A stretch of 64,000 nucleotides of DNA from JBGOTP01 sp963717075 (GTDB lineage Bacteria; Acidobacteriota; Vicinamibacteria; Vicinamibacterales; CAVVIG01). Location of the stretch: contig CAVQVI010000027.1 of assembly GCA_963717075.1 (NCBI GenBank), positions 62,001 to 126,000 on the forward strand. Direction: 5' to 3'. The translations under genes and the position numbers were made by a program. The notes beneath the pieces were generated by a model. The model saw nothing but the letters and a program-made list of their open reading frames with translations, did not search any database and had not been told where the DNA came from. Positions 24,628 through 32,718 of the stretch are shown piece after piece; positions within the stretch are counted from its first letter, which is position 1, and each line of letters starts with the position of its first letter.

Positions 24628-24735
24628 AGGTCGGGCCTACATGTCACCATGACGTAGGCCCGATCTTCGGCTCGGACATGTCACCATGACGTAGGCTCAC
24701 CATGACGTAGGCCCGAGCTTCAGCTCGGGCGCCCG
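24614..24735. repeat. REP-like array between the HIT gene and an acyl-CoA dehydrogenase
   Basis: It begins with GCCCGACCTGAAGGTCGGGC. A degenerate copy and three spacer units built on TCACCATGACGTAGG follow, then GCCCGAGCTTCAGCTCGGGC. It spans the HIT stop codon and ends shortly before the next start codon. Confidence 0.9.
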
Positions 24736-24746
24736 GCGCCAGACAT

Positions 24747-25889
24747 ATGGTCCTAGACCTCACGCCAGAGCAGAAAGCTTTCCAACGCTCCATCGACGCG
24801 TTTGCGCGCGATGTGATTGCCCCAGGCGCGGCGGCCATCGACGAATCCGGCGAGTTTCCATTCGAGGAGCTGCGCGGCGCCGCAGAGTTTGGTCTGCTGG
24901 GCGCGACAATTCCCAGGGCCTGGGGCGGCGCCGAGTTGGACTACCTGAGTTATGCCCTGGCCATCGAGGCGATTGCGCGGGCGAGTGCCACCGTGGCCGT
25001 CTCACTGGTCGTGCACAACTCACTCGTGTCGGAGGTGGTGGCGCATGCTGGGAGCGCGCCGCAGAAAGAGCAATGGCTGCGACGCCTCGCGCGTGGCGAC
25101 GCGCTCGGTGCCTTCGCACTGTCCGAGCCGGAGGCTGGAACGGACGCGGCCAACCAGCAGACGTTGGCGATCAAGGGCGCCGACGGCTATCGCATCACCG
25201 GTCGCAAGATCTGGGTCGCGAACGCCGACGCGGCCTCGCTCGCGATCGTATTCGCGTGCACGCGTCCGGGGCTTCGCAGCCAGGGCATCACGGCATTCCT
25301 CGTGCCGATGAACACGCCAGGCATCAGGCGTACGGCGCGGGCCGACTCGCTCGGGGTTCGCGGCCTCGGCTGTATGGATCTCGATTTCGATATCCAGGTT
25401 GCCGACGATCAAGTACTGGGCGTGGTCGATCAGGGGTTTCATCTGGCGATGTGGGCCCTGCAAGGCGGCCGGATCGGTGTGGCCGCACAGGCATTGGGCA
25501 TCGGTGACGCCGCCATCGCCGAAGCGGTCGCGTTCGCCAGACGCCGGCACACCTTCGGTCAGCCGATCGCAAACCACGAGGCGATTCAATGGATGCTGGC
25601 GGACGTGGCCACCGAGCTCGAAGCGGCGCGCATGCTGACCTGGAAGGCGGCTGTCGCCAAGGATCGACAGGAGCGCAGCACGATCGAAGCGTCGATGGCG
25701 AAACTGGCCGCCTCAGAAGCCGCACACAAAGCCGCGGATAAAGCGATGCAGATTCTGGCGTCCGCCGGATACCGGCGCGGGTCCGTGGTCGAGCGCCTAT
25801 TCCGCGACGTGCGCGCGACAGAGATCTATCAGGGCACGTCCGAAGCGCAGCGGATGATCATCGCCGCCGGCATCCTGCGCGACGTCTGA
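24747..25889 (+). CDS. Acyl-CoA dehydrogenase, catalytic-Glu position is Gln
   Basis: A 380-residue FAD enzyme. MVLDLTPEQKAFQRSIDAFARDVIAP is the N-terminal helical domain, FALSEPEAGTDAANQQTLA and GRKIWVANADAA are the FAD and substrate beta-domain, and the end is RDVRATEIYQGTSEAQRMIIAAGIL. In short- and medium-chain enzymes the catalytic base is the Glu of YEGT, and here it is YQGT. The base may lie elsewhere, as in isovaleryl-CoA dehydrogenase, or the enzyme may be altered. The start is directly after a repeat array and has no clear Shine-Dalgarno sequence. Confidence 0.92.
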   Translation: MVLDLTPEQKAFQRSIDAFARDVIAPGAAAIDESGEFPFEELRGAAEFGLLGATIPRAWGGAELDYLSYALAIEAIARASATVAVSLVVHNSLVSEVVAHAGSAPQKEQWLRRLARGDALGAFALSEPEAGTDAANQQTLAIKGADGYRITGRKIWVANADAASLAIVFACTRPGLRSQGITAFLVPMNTPGIRRTARADSLGVRGLGCMDLDFDIQVADDQVLGVVDQGFHLAMWALQGGRIGVAAQALGIGDAAIAEAVAFARRRHTFGQPIANHEAIQWMLADVATELEAARMLTWKAAVAKDRQERSTIEASMAKLAASEAAHKAADKAMQILASAGYRRGSVVERLFRDVRATEIYQGTSEAQRMIIAAGILRDV

Positions 25890-26057
25890 CCCCTGGCTTG
25901 GCGATACCGTCCCTCGGGCAGCACCTGCATGTCCTCGAACACGCGTTTGCCAGGACCTGTGCGTCGACGTCTTCACGGCGACCGGCGTCTGCTCAGAATC
26001 ACGCGCTGCCCCGGCGCTTCGAGGATGTCACGAATCTCGGAGTCACCCGTCGCGCAC

Positions 26058-26078
26058 CCTGCTCCCGACGGGAGAGGG
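26058..26078. terminator. Hairpin between convergent genes
   Basis: CTCCCGACGGGAG (26062-26074) with flanking CCCTG and AGGG gives a short strong stem between the ends of the acyl-CoA dehydrogenase gene and the FMN-binding protein gene. There is no T run. The rest of 25890-26105 shows no gene. Confidence 0.45.
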
Positions 26079-26105
26079 CCCGCAGATGTGCCGGATGGCT
26101 GACGC

Positions 26106-26630
26106 TCACTTCGCACTTTCCGTGAGGACCTGTCGCGCGACGCGCCGCGCGCTGTTTCGTACCGCGCGACTGGCGCTGGTGATGCTGATCGACGCTCTCG
26201 ACACGGCGTCAATGTCCCCCCCGACCTTGAAGGGGTCGCTGATGGACTTGCCTGCAAATTGCGCTGCAAAGGCGGGTGTATCTATCGAGAAGTTGCCATA
26301 CGGTTCGTGATGCTCTGTCACGACGATGCCTGTCAGCATCCGGTTGATATCCAGGCCAACGAGAATCTTGATCGGACCGTCGTACCCACGTTCGAGCGGC
26401 TCCAGCTCTGTCGTCCAGAAGGCCAGACCGAGGAGCTTCGGTGAACCGGACTGGGGATCGGTCACATACGCCTTGAAATGTGGAGGCGCGCCTGACTTGG
26501 GCGAGAATGTCGAGGCCGAGGGGAAGAGGCGTTTGAGCGCGGCAAGGAGTCTGGCGTCCGATGAGGCCTGGCCTCCAACGATAATCGTTCCGGCGAGGAG
26601 TAGTGACCCGAGCACGATAAGAATCCGCAT
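26106..26630 (-). CDS. FMN-binding domain protein, RnfG/NqrC-like, secreted
   Basis: A 174-residue protein with a signal peptide (MRILIVLGSLLLAGTIIVGG). The FMN-binding domain follows: GYDGPIKILVGLDINRMLTGIVVTEHHEPYG and FKVGGDIDAVSRASISITSASRAV. In the family a Thr of the motif DxxSGAT is covalently flavinylated by ApbE. Here the site is DAVSRAS (residues 141-147), with Arg for Gly and Ser for Thr, so attachment is uncertain. It stands alone, without rnf, nqr or apbE genes nearby. Confidence 0.8.
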   Translation of the reverse strand: MRILIVLGSLLLAGTIIVGGQASSDARLLAALKRLFPSASTFSPKSGAPPHFKAYVTDPQSGSPKLLGLAFWTTELEPLERGYDGPIKILVGLDINRMLTGIVVTEHHEPYGNFSIDTPAFAAQFAGKSISDPFKVGGDIDAVSRASISITSASRAVRNSARRVARQVLTESAK

Positions 26631-26703
26631 GTTCCGGAGTCGATTATCCCGGCGCTCGGAAACGCCGTCAAATTAGGCCCGGACGCGGAAGCGATGAGAA
26701 GAA

Positions 26704-27207
26704 ATGAGTGACGACGCGATGAGAAGACGAGCGACCGTGTCCATCAGCAGGCTGACCGCGACCCTGAGCGCACTGGGCGTGCTCGTCTGGTCTGGTGCCG
26801 CTGATGGGCAGACACGTGCTCAGGCCCGTTTGGCCAATGCCAAGAGTCTGACGTGTGCGTTCTCACTGATGGCGACTGGGACGTGGCAAGGTGGAGAACC
26901 GAAGTCCGAGACCAAGCCCGCAAAGCTTTCTCTTGGCTTCGACGCCATCGAAGTAGACGATGGGACGGCTCGAGTGAAGGGCGCGTTCGGTCCTTCCGAC
27001 ATCATCGTGAAGCTATCGCTCGGAACCCTGCATTTCGTGCAGTCCTTCAGGGAGGGCCCTCTGTACATCACGACGGTCTTTCCGAAGGAAACTCGCAACG
27101 GGAACCTGCAAGCCGTTCACACCCGCCATGAGTACACCGAGGTGTCGCTGCCCGGTTTCACGTCACGGCCGGAGCAGTACTACGGTGAGTGTTCCGTGGA
27201 ACCGTAG
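26704..27207 (+). CDS. Secreted protein of unknown function
   Basis: A 167-residue protein with a signal peptide (about residues 6-37, ending GAADGQT) and a beta-rich body: CAFSLMATGTWQGGEPKSETKPAKLSLGFDAIEVDDGTARVKGAFGPSDIIVKLSLGTLHFVQ. I do not recognise a family. Two Cys (CAFS and GECS) could form a disulfide. The start could be 26704 or the Met five codons later. It converges with an acyl-CoA dehydrogenase 13 nt away. Confidence 0.6.
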   Translation: MSDDAMRRRATVSISRLTATLSALGVLVWSGAADGQTRAQARLANAKSLTCAFSLMATGTWQGGEPKSETKPAKLSLGFDAIEVDDGTARVKGAFGPSDIIVKLSLGTLHFVQSFREGPLYITTVFPKETRNGNLQAVHTRHEYTEVSLPGFTSRPEQYYGECSVEP

Positions 27208-27220
27208 CCCTGGCGATATC

Positions 27221-28387
27221 TCACACCTTCAACACCTGCTTCACAATTGTCTCGAGCTGCAGGTTCGATGTGCCCTCGTAGATCTGGCCGATCTTTGCGT
27301 CGCGATAGAGCTTTTCGACGGGGTAGTCCTTCACGAATCCATACCCGCCGTACAGGTTGACCGCCAGAGACGTGACCCGTTCGGCCATCTCGGACGCGAA
27401 GAGCTTGCACATCGCGGCTTCGGTGAGAAACGGCCGGCCCGCGCCGCGCAGCCGCGCTGCCTCATAGACGGTCAGGCGCGCGGCGTGCACCTCGGTTGCC
27501 GCTCGTGCGAGCTGGTGCTGCACGGCCTGGAATTCGGCGATCGGTTTCCCGAACTGTTTCCGTTCCTTCGTATACTTGACGGCGTGATCGAGCGCCCCCT
27601 GTGCCAGTCCGACCATTTGCGCACCAATGCCGATGCGGCCCTCGTTCAGCGTCTCGATGGCTGTCTTGTAGCCCTTGCCGACCTCGCCCAGCACGTTCGC
27701 CTTCGGGACGCGGCAGGCGTCGAAGAGCAGCTCACAGGTACTGCTGGCGCGGATACCGAGCTTGTCCTCCTTCTTCCCGACGGTAAAGCCTGGGAACCCT
27801 CGTTCGACGAGGAACGCGGTAATGCCGCGATAGCCAACTTCGGGGTTCACGTTGGCAAAGACGATGAAGAGCCCGGCTTCGTGGCCGTTGGTGATCCACA
27901 GCTTGCGGCCGCTGAGCACCCAGTGGTCCCCTTGCTCCACGGCGCGCGTCGCGAGCGCAAAAGCATCGCTTCCAGACCCGGCCTCCGACAAGGCGTACGC
28001 GCCGACCAGGTTCGAGGCGAGTGCGGGGAAGTATCGGTGCTTGACGTCATCGTTCCCCCACCGAAGCAACGCGTTGATGAACAGCGTGTTCTGGACGTCC
28101 ACCAAGACGCCGATGGAAGGGTCCACCTGCGACAGCGCCTCTACGGCGAGCAGGGAGTGGAAGAAGGTGCCGCCCCCGCCCCCGAACGCATCCGGAATCT
28201 CTATGCCCATCAGCCCGAGTCCGAAGAGCTTGTCGATGAGCGCGGCAGGGATCGCCGCGTGATCGTCCATGTCCCGGACGAGCGGCCGGACTTCACGGTC
28301 CGCGAACTCTCGGACCGTCGTCAGGAACAGCTGCTCGTCCTCGGACAGGGTCGTCAGCGGGGGGTGGCGGGGGGCATCGATCGACAC
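27221..28387 (-). CDS. Acyl-CoA dehydrogenase (short/branched-chain type)
   Basis: A 388-residue FAD enzyme. LSEDEQLFLTTVREFADREVRPLVRDMDD opens it, followed by YALSEAGSGSDAFAL, GRKLWITNGHEAGLFIVFANV and GYGFVKDYPVEKLYRDAKIGQIYEGTSNLQLETI, with the catalytic Glu in YEGT intact. It oxidises a fatty or branched acyl-CoA to its enoyl-CoA, passing electrons to ETF. GTG start with a TAGGAT box 12 nt upstream. It is divergent from the VWFA gene, start codons 49 nt apart. Confidence 0.95.
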   Translation of the reverse strand: MSIDAPRHPPLTTLSEDEQLFLTTVREFADREVRPLVRDMDDHAAIPAALIDKLFGLGLMGIEIPDAFGGGGGTFFHSLLAVEALSQVDPSIGVLVDVQNTLFINALLRWGNDDVKHRYFPALASNLVGAYALSEAGSGSDAFALATRAVEQGDHWVLSGRKLWITNGHEAGLFIVFANVNPEVGYRGITAFLVERGFPGFTVGKKEDKLGIRASSTCELLFDACRVPKANVLGEVGKGYKTAIETLNEGRIGIGAQMVGLAQGALDHAVKYTKERKQFGKPIAEFQAVQHQLARAATEVHAARLTVYEAARLRGAGRPFLTEAAMCKLFASEMAERVTSLAVNLYGGYGFVKDYPVEKLYRDAKIGQIYEGTSNLQLETIVKQVLKV

Positions 28388-28393
28388 GTGCGA

Positions 28394-28399
28394 ATCCTA
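28394..28399 (-). promoter_or_regulatory. TANNNT -10 box of the acyl-CoA dehydrogenase
   Basis: TAGGAT on the minus strand, its first T 12 nt before the GTG at 28387. It faces the TAAGAT box of the divergent gene. Confidence 0.5.
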
Positions 28400-28424
28400 T
28401 CAAAAGGACACGGCCATTCGGGTC

Positions 28425-28430
28425 TAAGAT
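28425..28430 (+). promoter_or_regulatory. TANNNT -10 box of the first VWFA gene
   Basis: TAAGAT, its first T 12 nt before the ATG at 28437, with no Shine-Dalgarno sequence between. Confidence 0.5.
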
Positions 28431-28436
28431 AGATTC

Positions 28437-30557
28437 ATGGCGAGGTCCCTTCGCGCCGCCGCTCTTCTCGTGCTCTCCGGCATACTGGCCGCCGCCGGTC
28501 AGGGGCGCGCTCAGCAGGCACCGCAGGTTCAGCAGGCACCGCAGACTCCGCCGGCTCAGCAGGCTCCGCCAGATGGCGCGGCCCAGCCGCCAGAGCGATC
28601 GCAGCCGCCCATCTTTCGTACTGGCGTCAACTTCGTCCGGGTCGATGTCATCGTCACCGACAAGAGCGGCGGGCCAGTGAGCGATCTCAAGCCCGAGGAT
28701 TTCATCGTCACCGAGGCGGGGAAGGCGCAGAAGATCGAAACCTTCAAGCTGGTGTCCCTCGATGGCGGCCTCATGCCAGTGTCCGATGGGCCTCCCATCC
28801 CTATTCGCTCCGACGCCGACGAACAGACTGAAGCCGCGCGCGACGATGTGCGGCTGTTTGGCATGTTTCTGGACGATTACCACGTCAAGCGGGATTCGAG
28901 CCTTGCCATGCGGCAGCAGCTTGCTCGCTTCGTGGAAACCCAGCTGGGGCCCTCCGACATGATCGGGCTGATGTACCCGCTGCAGTCCCTTGCGGCCGTT
29001 CGCATGACCCGTAATCACGACGTCGTGCGGCGGGGCATCCTGGAGTTCGAAGGCCGGAAGTACGACTACCGACCGAGGAACCAGCTTGAAGAGCAGTACG
29101 TCTACCGCGCCTCGGCCGAGCAGATCGAGCGCTTTCGCAATCAGCTGTCCTTCAGGGCGATCAGGGCGCTCATCATGCACATGGGATCTCTCAAAGAAGG
29201 ACGCAAGGCCTTGATTCTCGTCAGCGAGGGCTTCAGCAACACGCTCCCTCCCCAGCTGCAGGATGCAGCGAGCGGGCTCGGGGCCGGAAGCCTGTCGCCG
29301 GTCGACCCGCACGCTGGAAACAGCTCGATGGAGCAGACCCGTCAGTTCTTCGCATCGGCTGATATCCAGAGCGATCTGGCGGCCATTTACGATCTGGCGA
29401 ACCGCAACAACGTGGCCATCTACACCGTCGATCCGCGGGGGCTTGCCACATCCGAATTTGCCATTGACCAACCGGCCGTGAATGCGAGGACCGATGCGCA
29501 GTACCTGAGGACGACGACCGAGACGCTGCGGGTACTTTCCGACAACAGCGATGGACGGGCCCTTGTGGGCCGCAACGATCTGACGATTGCGATGAAGCAG
29601 ATCGTCGTCGATTCGAGCGCCTACTATCTGCTCGGCTACAACTCCACGCTCTCGGCGCCGGACGGCAAGTTCCACGAGATCACGGTGAAGGTGAAGCGGC
29701 CCGGCGTTCAGGTCCGTCATCGGCGGGGTTACTGGGCGCTCACGCCGGAGGACGCGGCGAAGCTCGAAGCGGCTGCCACCGCCGCGGCTACCGCGAAACC
29801 GAATCGCGTGGAGGCGTCGCTGGCGGCCACCGTGGTCCACCACAGCCGTGTCATTCGTACGTGGATTGGCACGGAGCGAGGCGAGAACGGCAGAACGCGT
29901 GTGACGTTCGTGTGGGAGCCGATGCCGAAGTTGCCCGGAGAGCCTGTTCGCGACGGTGAGCGGGCCGTTCGCGTCGCACTGACAGCGCTTAGTCCGGACG
30001 GCCCGCAGTATTTCCGCGGGCGGGTTCCTGACGCCGCAGGGACCCAGGCAGCCACCGCCTCGACGGGATTTCGCGTCGCCTTCGACGCGCAGCCTGGCAA
30101 GATGCAGCTGCGCCTCTCCGTGGAAGGAACCGGGGCTGAGGTCATCGACTCCGAGACCCGCGAGATCGTCGTGCCCGATCTGACCTCGCCGCAGACCTCG
30201 TTTGGTACGCCCGAAGTGTTTCGAGCCAGAACCCTTCCTGAATTCCAGCGGCTGAAGTCCGACCCGCAGCCGGTGCCAGCGGTCGCGCGCGAGTTCAGCC
30301 GCACCGAACGGCTGATGCTTCGCGTTCCCGTGTATGGTCCCGCGGGCTCGACCCCCGCACTCACGGCGCACCTGGTGAACCGGACCGGGCAGGTGATGTC
30401 CGAACTGCCGGTTGCAGCGCCGGACGCGACCCGTAGAGCGACGCAAATCGAGTTGCCTCTCGCAAACCTTTCCCCGGGTGAGTACGCCATTGCGCTCACC
30501 GCCACGGGTGATGGCGGCGACGCGAAAGAGCTCGTGGCGTTCCGAGTCGTTCCCTGA
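28437..30557 (+). CDS. VWFA-related Acidobacteria-type secreted protein, copy 1
   Basis: A 706-residue protein with a signal peptide, then a Gln/Pro/Ala-rich spacer. FRTGVNFVRVDVIVTDKSGGPVSDLKPEDFIVTEAGKAQKIETFKLV is the hallmark opening of the VWFA-related Acidobacterial domain family. A von Willebrand A-like region follows (VRLFGMFLDDYHVKRDSSLAMRQQLARFVETQLGPSDMIGLMYPL, then KEGRKALILVSEGF), and a beta-rich C-terminal half from about residue 460. The function of the family is unknown. It is followed after 4 nt by a paralogue with the same plan. Confidence 0.88.
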   Translation: MARSLRAAALLVLSGILAAAGQGRAQQAPQVQQAPQTPPAQQAPPDGAAQPPERSQPPIFRTGVNFVRVDVIVTDKSGGPVSDLKPEDFIVTEAGKAQKIETFKLVSLDGGLMPVSDGPPIPIRSDADEQTEAARDDVRLFGMFLDDYHVKRDSSLAMRQQLARFVETQLGPSDMIGLMYPLQSLAAVRMTRNHDVVRRGILEFEGRKYDYRPRNQLEEQYVYRASAEQIERFRNQLSFRAIRALIMHMGSLKEGRKALILVSEGFSNTLPPQLQDAASGLGAGSLSPVDPHAGNSSMEQTRQFFASADIQSDLAAIYDLANRNNVAIYTVDPRGLATSEFAIDQPAVNARTDAQYLRTTTETLRVLSDNSDGRALVGRNDLTIAMKQIVVDSSAYYLLGYNSTLSAPDGKFHEITVKVKRPGVQVRHRRGYWALTPEDAAKLEAAATAAATAKPNRVEASLAATVVHHSRVIRTWIGTERGENGRTRVTFVWEPMPKLPGEPVRDGERAVRVALTALSPDGPQYFRGRVPDAAGTQAATASTGFRVAFDAQPGKMQLRLSVEGTGAEVIDSETREIVVPDLTSPQTSFGTPEVFRARTLPEFQRLKSDPQPVPAVAREFSRTERLMLRVPVYGPAGSTPALTAHLVNRTGQVMSELPVAAPDATRRATQIELPLANLSPGEYAIALTATGDGGDAKELVAFRVVP

Positions 30558-30561
30558 CGCC

Positions 30562-32385
30562 ATGCGTGGCCTGGTGCTACTGCTTGTTGCCGCCGCGGGC
30601 GGCGTTCACGCCGCGTCAGGGACTGTAGAACGTCCTGACGCGAATCTCGTTCGGATCGATGCCGTCGCGGCTGACGCCCGCGGCCGGACCGTCGCGGATC
30701 TCACGATCGAGGATTTCGAAATCATCGAGCAGGGAGCCGCACGCCGCGTGGAGAGCGTGCAGTTTGTCACCGCCGATGGCGTGGGGCCTTCCACCGAACC
30801 TCTGCTACCCATCGCGTCGACTGCGGACGAGCGGGTTGAGGCGGCGCGCGGCGGGACGCGGGTGTTTGCGATCTTTCTGGACGAATACCACGCGGGTGCC
30901 GAGGCGGTGGCGCGCGCGCGCGCGGCCCTCACCGAGTTCGTCGACACGCGTCTCGGCCCACGCGATCTCGTGCTCATCGTCAAACCGCTGGACTCGTTGC
31001 CGAGCCTTCGTCTCACGCGAGACCGCACCGCGATTCTCAACGCGATCGCGACCTTCGATGGTCGCAAGGGCGATTACACACCGCGAACCGCATTCGAACA
31101 GGACTACATTGCGCCGGACCCCGAGCGCATCGATGCGGTCAGAGCGCAAATCGTGACGTCAGCCTTGCATGCCATTGCCGTCCACTTGGGATCGGTGCAG
31201 GGCGGTCGAAAGACAATCGTCGTGGTGTCGGAAGGGTTCCCGCGGCCGATCCACCGGCGGGGTGAGGCGGCGCTGCCCTCGATCGACACGGTCGTCCGTA
31301 CCGCGAATCGATCGGGCGTCTCCATTTACCCGATCGATCCGCGAGCGCTCGCGCCGCTGAGCCAGGTGAAGCCTCCCGCGCCCTTGAATCCTCCCGTGCA
31401 CCCTGCCGGGACGGCCACCCTCGAGACCATCCGGACGCTCGCGCGGGAAACCGGCGGCCAGGCGATTCTCACGAGCGCAGATCTTCCCGACGGTATCGCA
31501 CGCCTCGTGAGCGACGCCAGCGGTTACTATGTCCTCGCGTTTCGGCCTGCAAGCGGCGAGGACACGGGCCGATTCCACCCTATCGATATCCGTGTCAAAC
31601 GGCAGGGCGTGACCCTTCGGGCGCGTCCGGGCTACTGGGAGCCCCTGCCGAATCCCACTGCCGCTCTCACGAGCGCCCTGCGGCTGGCCCCCGCGATGCA
31701 GTCGCATGCCAGCCCGCTCATTCGCCCGTGGTTCGGGTTCAGCCGTGGAGAGGACGGGAAGACCCGCGTCCAATACGTCTGGGAGCCCGCGGCGCGTGTG
31801 CCGGGCGACCGATCGGGGGCCGGCGTGCCCACTCGGACCGTCCTCAATGTGCTTCGTCCGGACGGCACAGTTCTGGTCGAACGCGTGGTCGGTCCTGCGG
31901 GTCAGGCTCAGGCGGTCTTCGATGTCGAGCCGGGGCCAGTGCGCCTGCATATTCAGATCGAGGACGACACCGAGAAGGTGCTCGACACTGACGTTCGCCA
32001 ACTGCTGGTCGCTCGGCTCACGGGGCCGGTGTCACTAGGCACTGCGCGCATCTTCCGCGCGCGCAGCGCCCGCGAATTTCGAGAGCTCGATCGCGATCCC
32101 GAGGCTGCTCCGATCGCGGTACGCCAGTTCAGCCGCAATGAACGGCTGTTGATACGTATCCCGGTGTACGCCTCGGACGAGGCCGTCGACGTCACAGCCA
32201 GGCTGGTCAGCGGGATGGGGCGGGTCATGCGCACCCTGCCGGTTGCGCGGGTCCCTGGATCGGAGATGAGGACGATTGACGTCCTGCTTGCCGGGCTCGC
32301 GTCGGGCGAGTACCGCATCGATCTGCTCGCGAGGAGCGGCGATGCCCAGGCTCAGGATCGCCTGACTTTTCGCGTGACACCGTAG
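30562..32385 (+). CDS. VWFA-related Acidobacteria-type secreted protein, copy 2
   Basis: A 607-residue paralogue of the preceding protein. MRGLVLLLVAAAGGVHA is a signal peptide, LVRIDAVAADARGRTVADLTIEDFEIIEQGAARRVESVQFV is the family opening, and VFAIFLDEYHAGAEAVARARAALTEFVDTRLGPRDLVLIVKPLDSL is the VWA-like region. The C-terminal phrases ARIFRARSAREFRELDRDPEAAPIAVRQFSRNERLLIRIPVYA closely follow copy 1. The ATG at 30562 is chosen because it starts the signal peptide 4 nt after the upstream stop. The pair arose by tandem duplication and is almost certainly co-transcribed. Confidence 0.88.
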   Translation: MRGLVLLLVAAAGGVHAASGTVERPDANLVRIDAVAADARGRTVADLTIEDFEIIEQGAARRVESVQFVTADGVGPSTEPLLPIASTADERVEAARGGTRVFAIFLDEYHAGAEAVARARAALTEFVDTRLGPRDLVLIVKPLDSLPSLRLTRDRTAILNAIATFDGRKGDYTPRTAFEQDYIAPDPERIDAVRAQIVTSALHAIAVHLGSVQGGRKTIVVVSEGFPRPIHRRGEAALPSIDTVVRTANRSGVSIYPIDPRALAPLSQVKPPAPLNPPVHPAGTATLETIRTLARETGGQAILTSADLPDGIARLVSDASGYYVLAFRPASGEDTGRFHPIDIRVKRQGVTLRARPGYWEPLPNPTAALTSALRLAPAMQSHASPLIRPWFGFSRGEDGKTRVQYVWEPAARVPGDRSGAGVPTRTVLNVLRPDGTVLVERVVGPAGQAQAVFDVEPGPVRLHIQIEDDTEKVLDTDVRQLLVARLTGPVSLGTARIFRARSAREFRELDRDPEAAPIAVRQFSRNERLLIRIPVYASDEAVDVTARLVSGMGRVMRTLPVARVPGSEMRTIDVLLAGLASGEYRIDLLARSGDAQAQDRLTFRVTP

Positions 32386-32718
32386 CCCACTCCGCCCTCG
32401 GCATGATGCCGACATTCCTGTCGGATTGCCTCCTCGAGCCAACAAGTCTGTCTTTCCTCCTGCGTCCGGCGCGGGGGTTCCGAGGCGTCGTCGCTCGCCG
32501 ATTTTGAGTCGGCGCACGTACAACCCCCGACAATGTGCGTGAGAGACACAACATTGTCGCGGTACCGACGCGATTCCGACACCGTTGTCGTCTTTTGAAG
32601 GTGCCTCCTCTCGATGCCCGCCAGATCGTGGAATTGCACCGGATTCTTCGAGCCTTCACGTGCTCAGAACGTGGACCCAGGCTTGCACAGGGGAACCACG
32701 TCGGGACTCCGACACACC
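32386..32718 (+). promoter_or_regulatory. Upstream region of the sigma-54 activator with an inverted repeat
   Basis: No gene is visible in these 333 nt. CGACAATGT (32528-32536) and ACATTGTCG (32551-32559) are exact reverse complements 14 nt apart, and a partial third copy (CCGTTGTCG) follows near 32582. Such spacing suits a dimeric regulator, perhaps the activator itself. I found no convincing sigma-54 (-24/-12) promoter. Confidence 0.4.

Noticed and set aside
25890..26105. Small open frames between the acyl-CoA dehydrogenase and the FMN-binding protein
   Set aside because: No start signals, no similarity and a low-complexity Arg/Ser translation.
28293..30563. A 756-codon open frame on the minus strand
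   Set aside because: It is antisense to the VWFA gene. Its translation is Arg/Gly/His-rich with no domains, a usual by-product of high-GC codon use.
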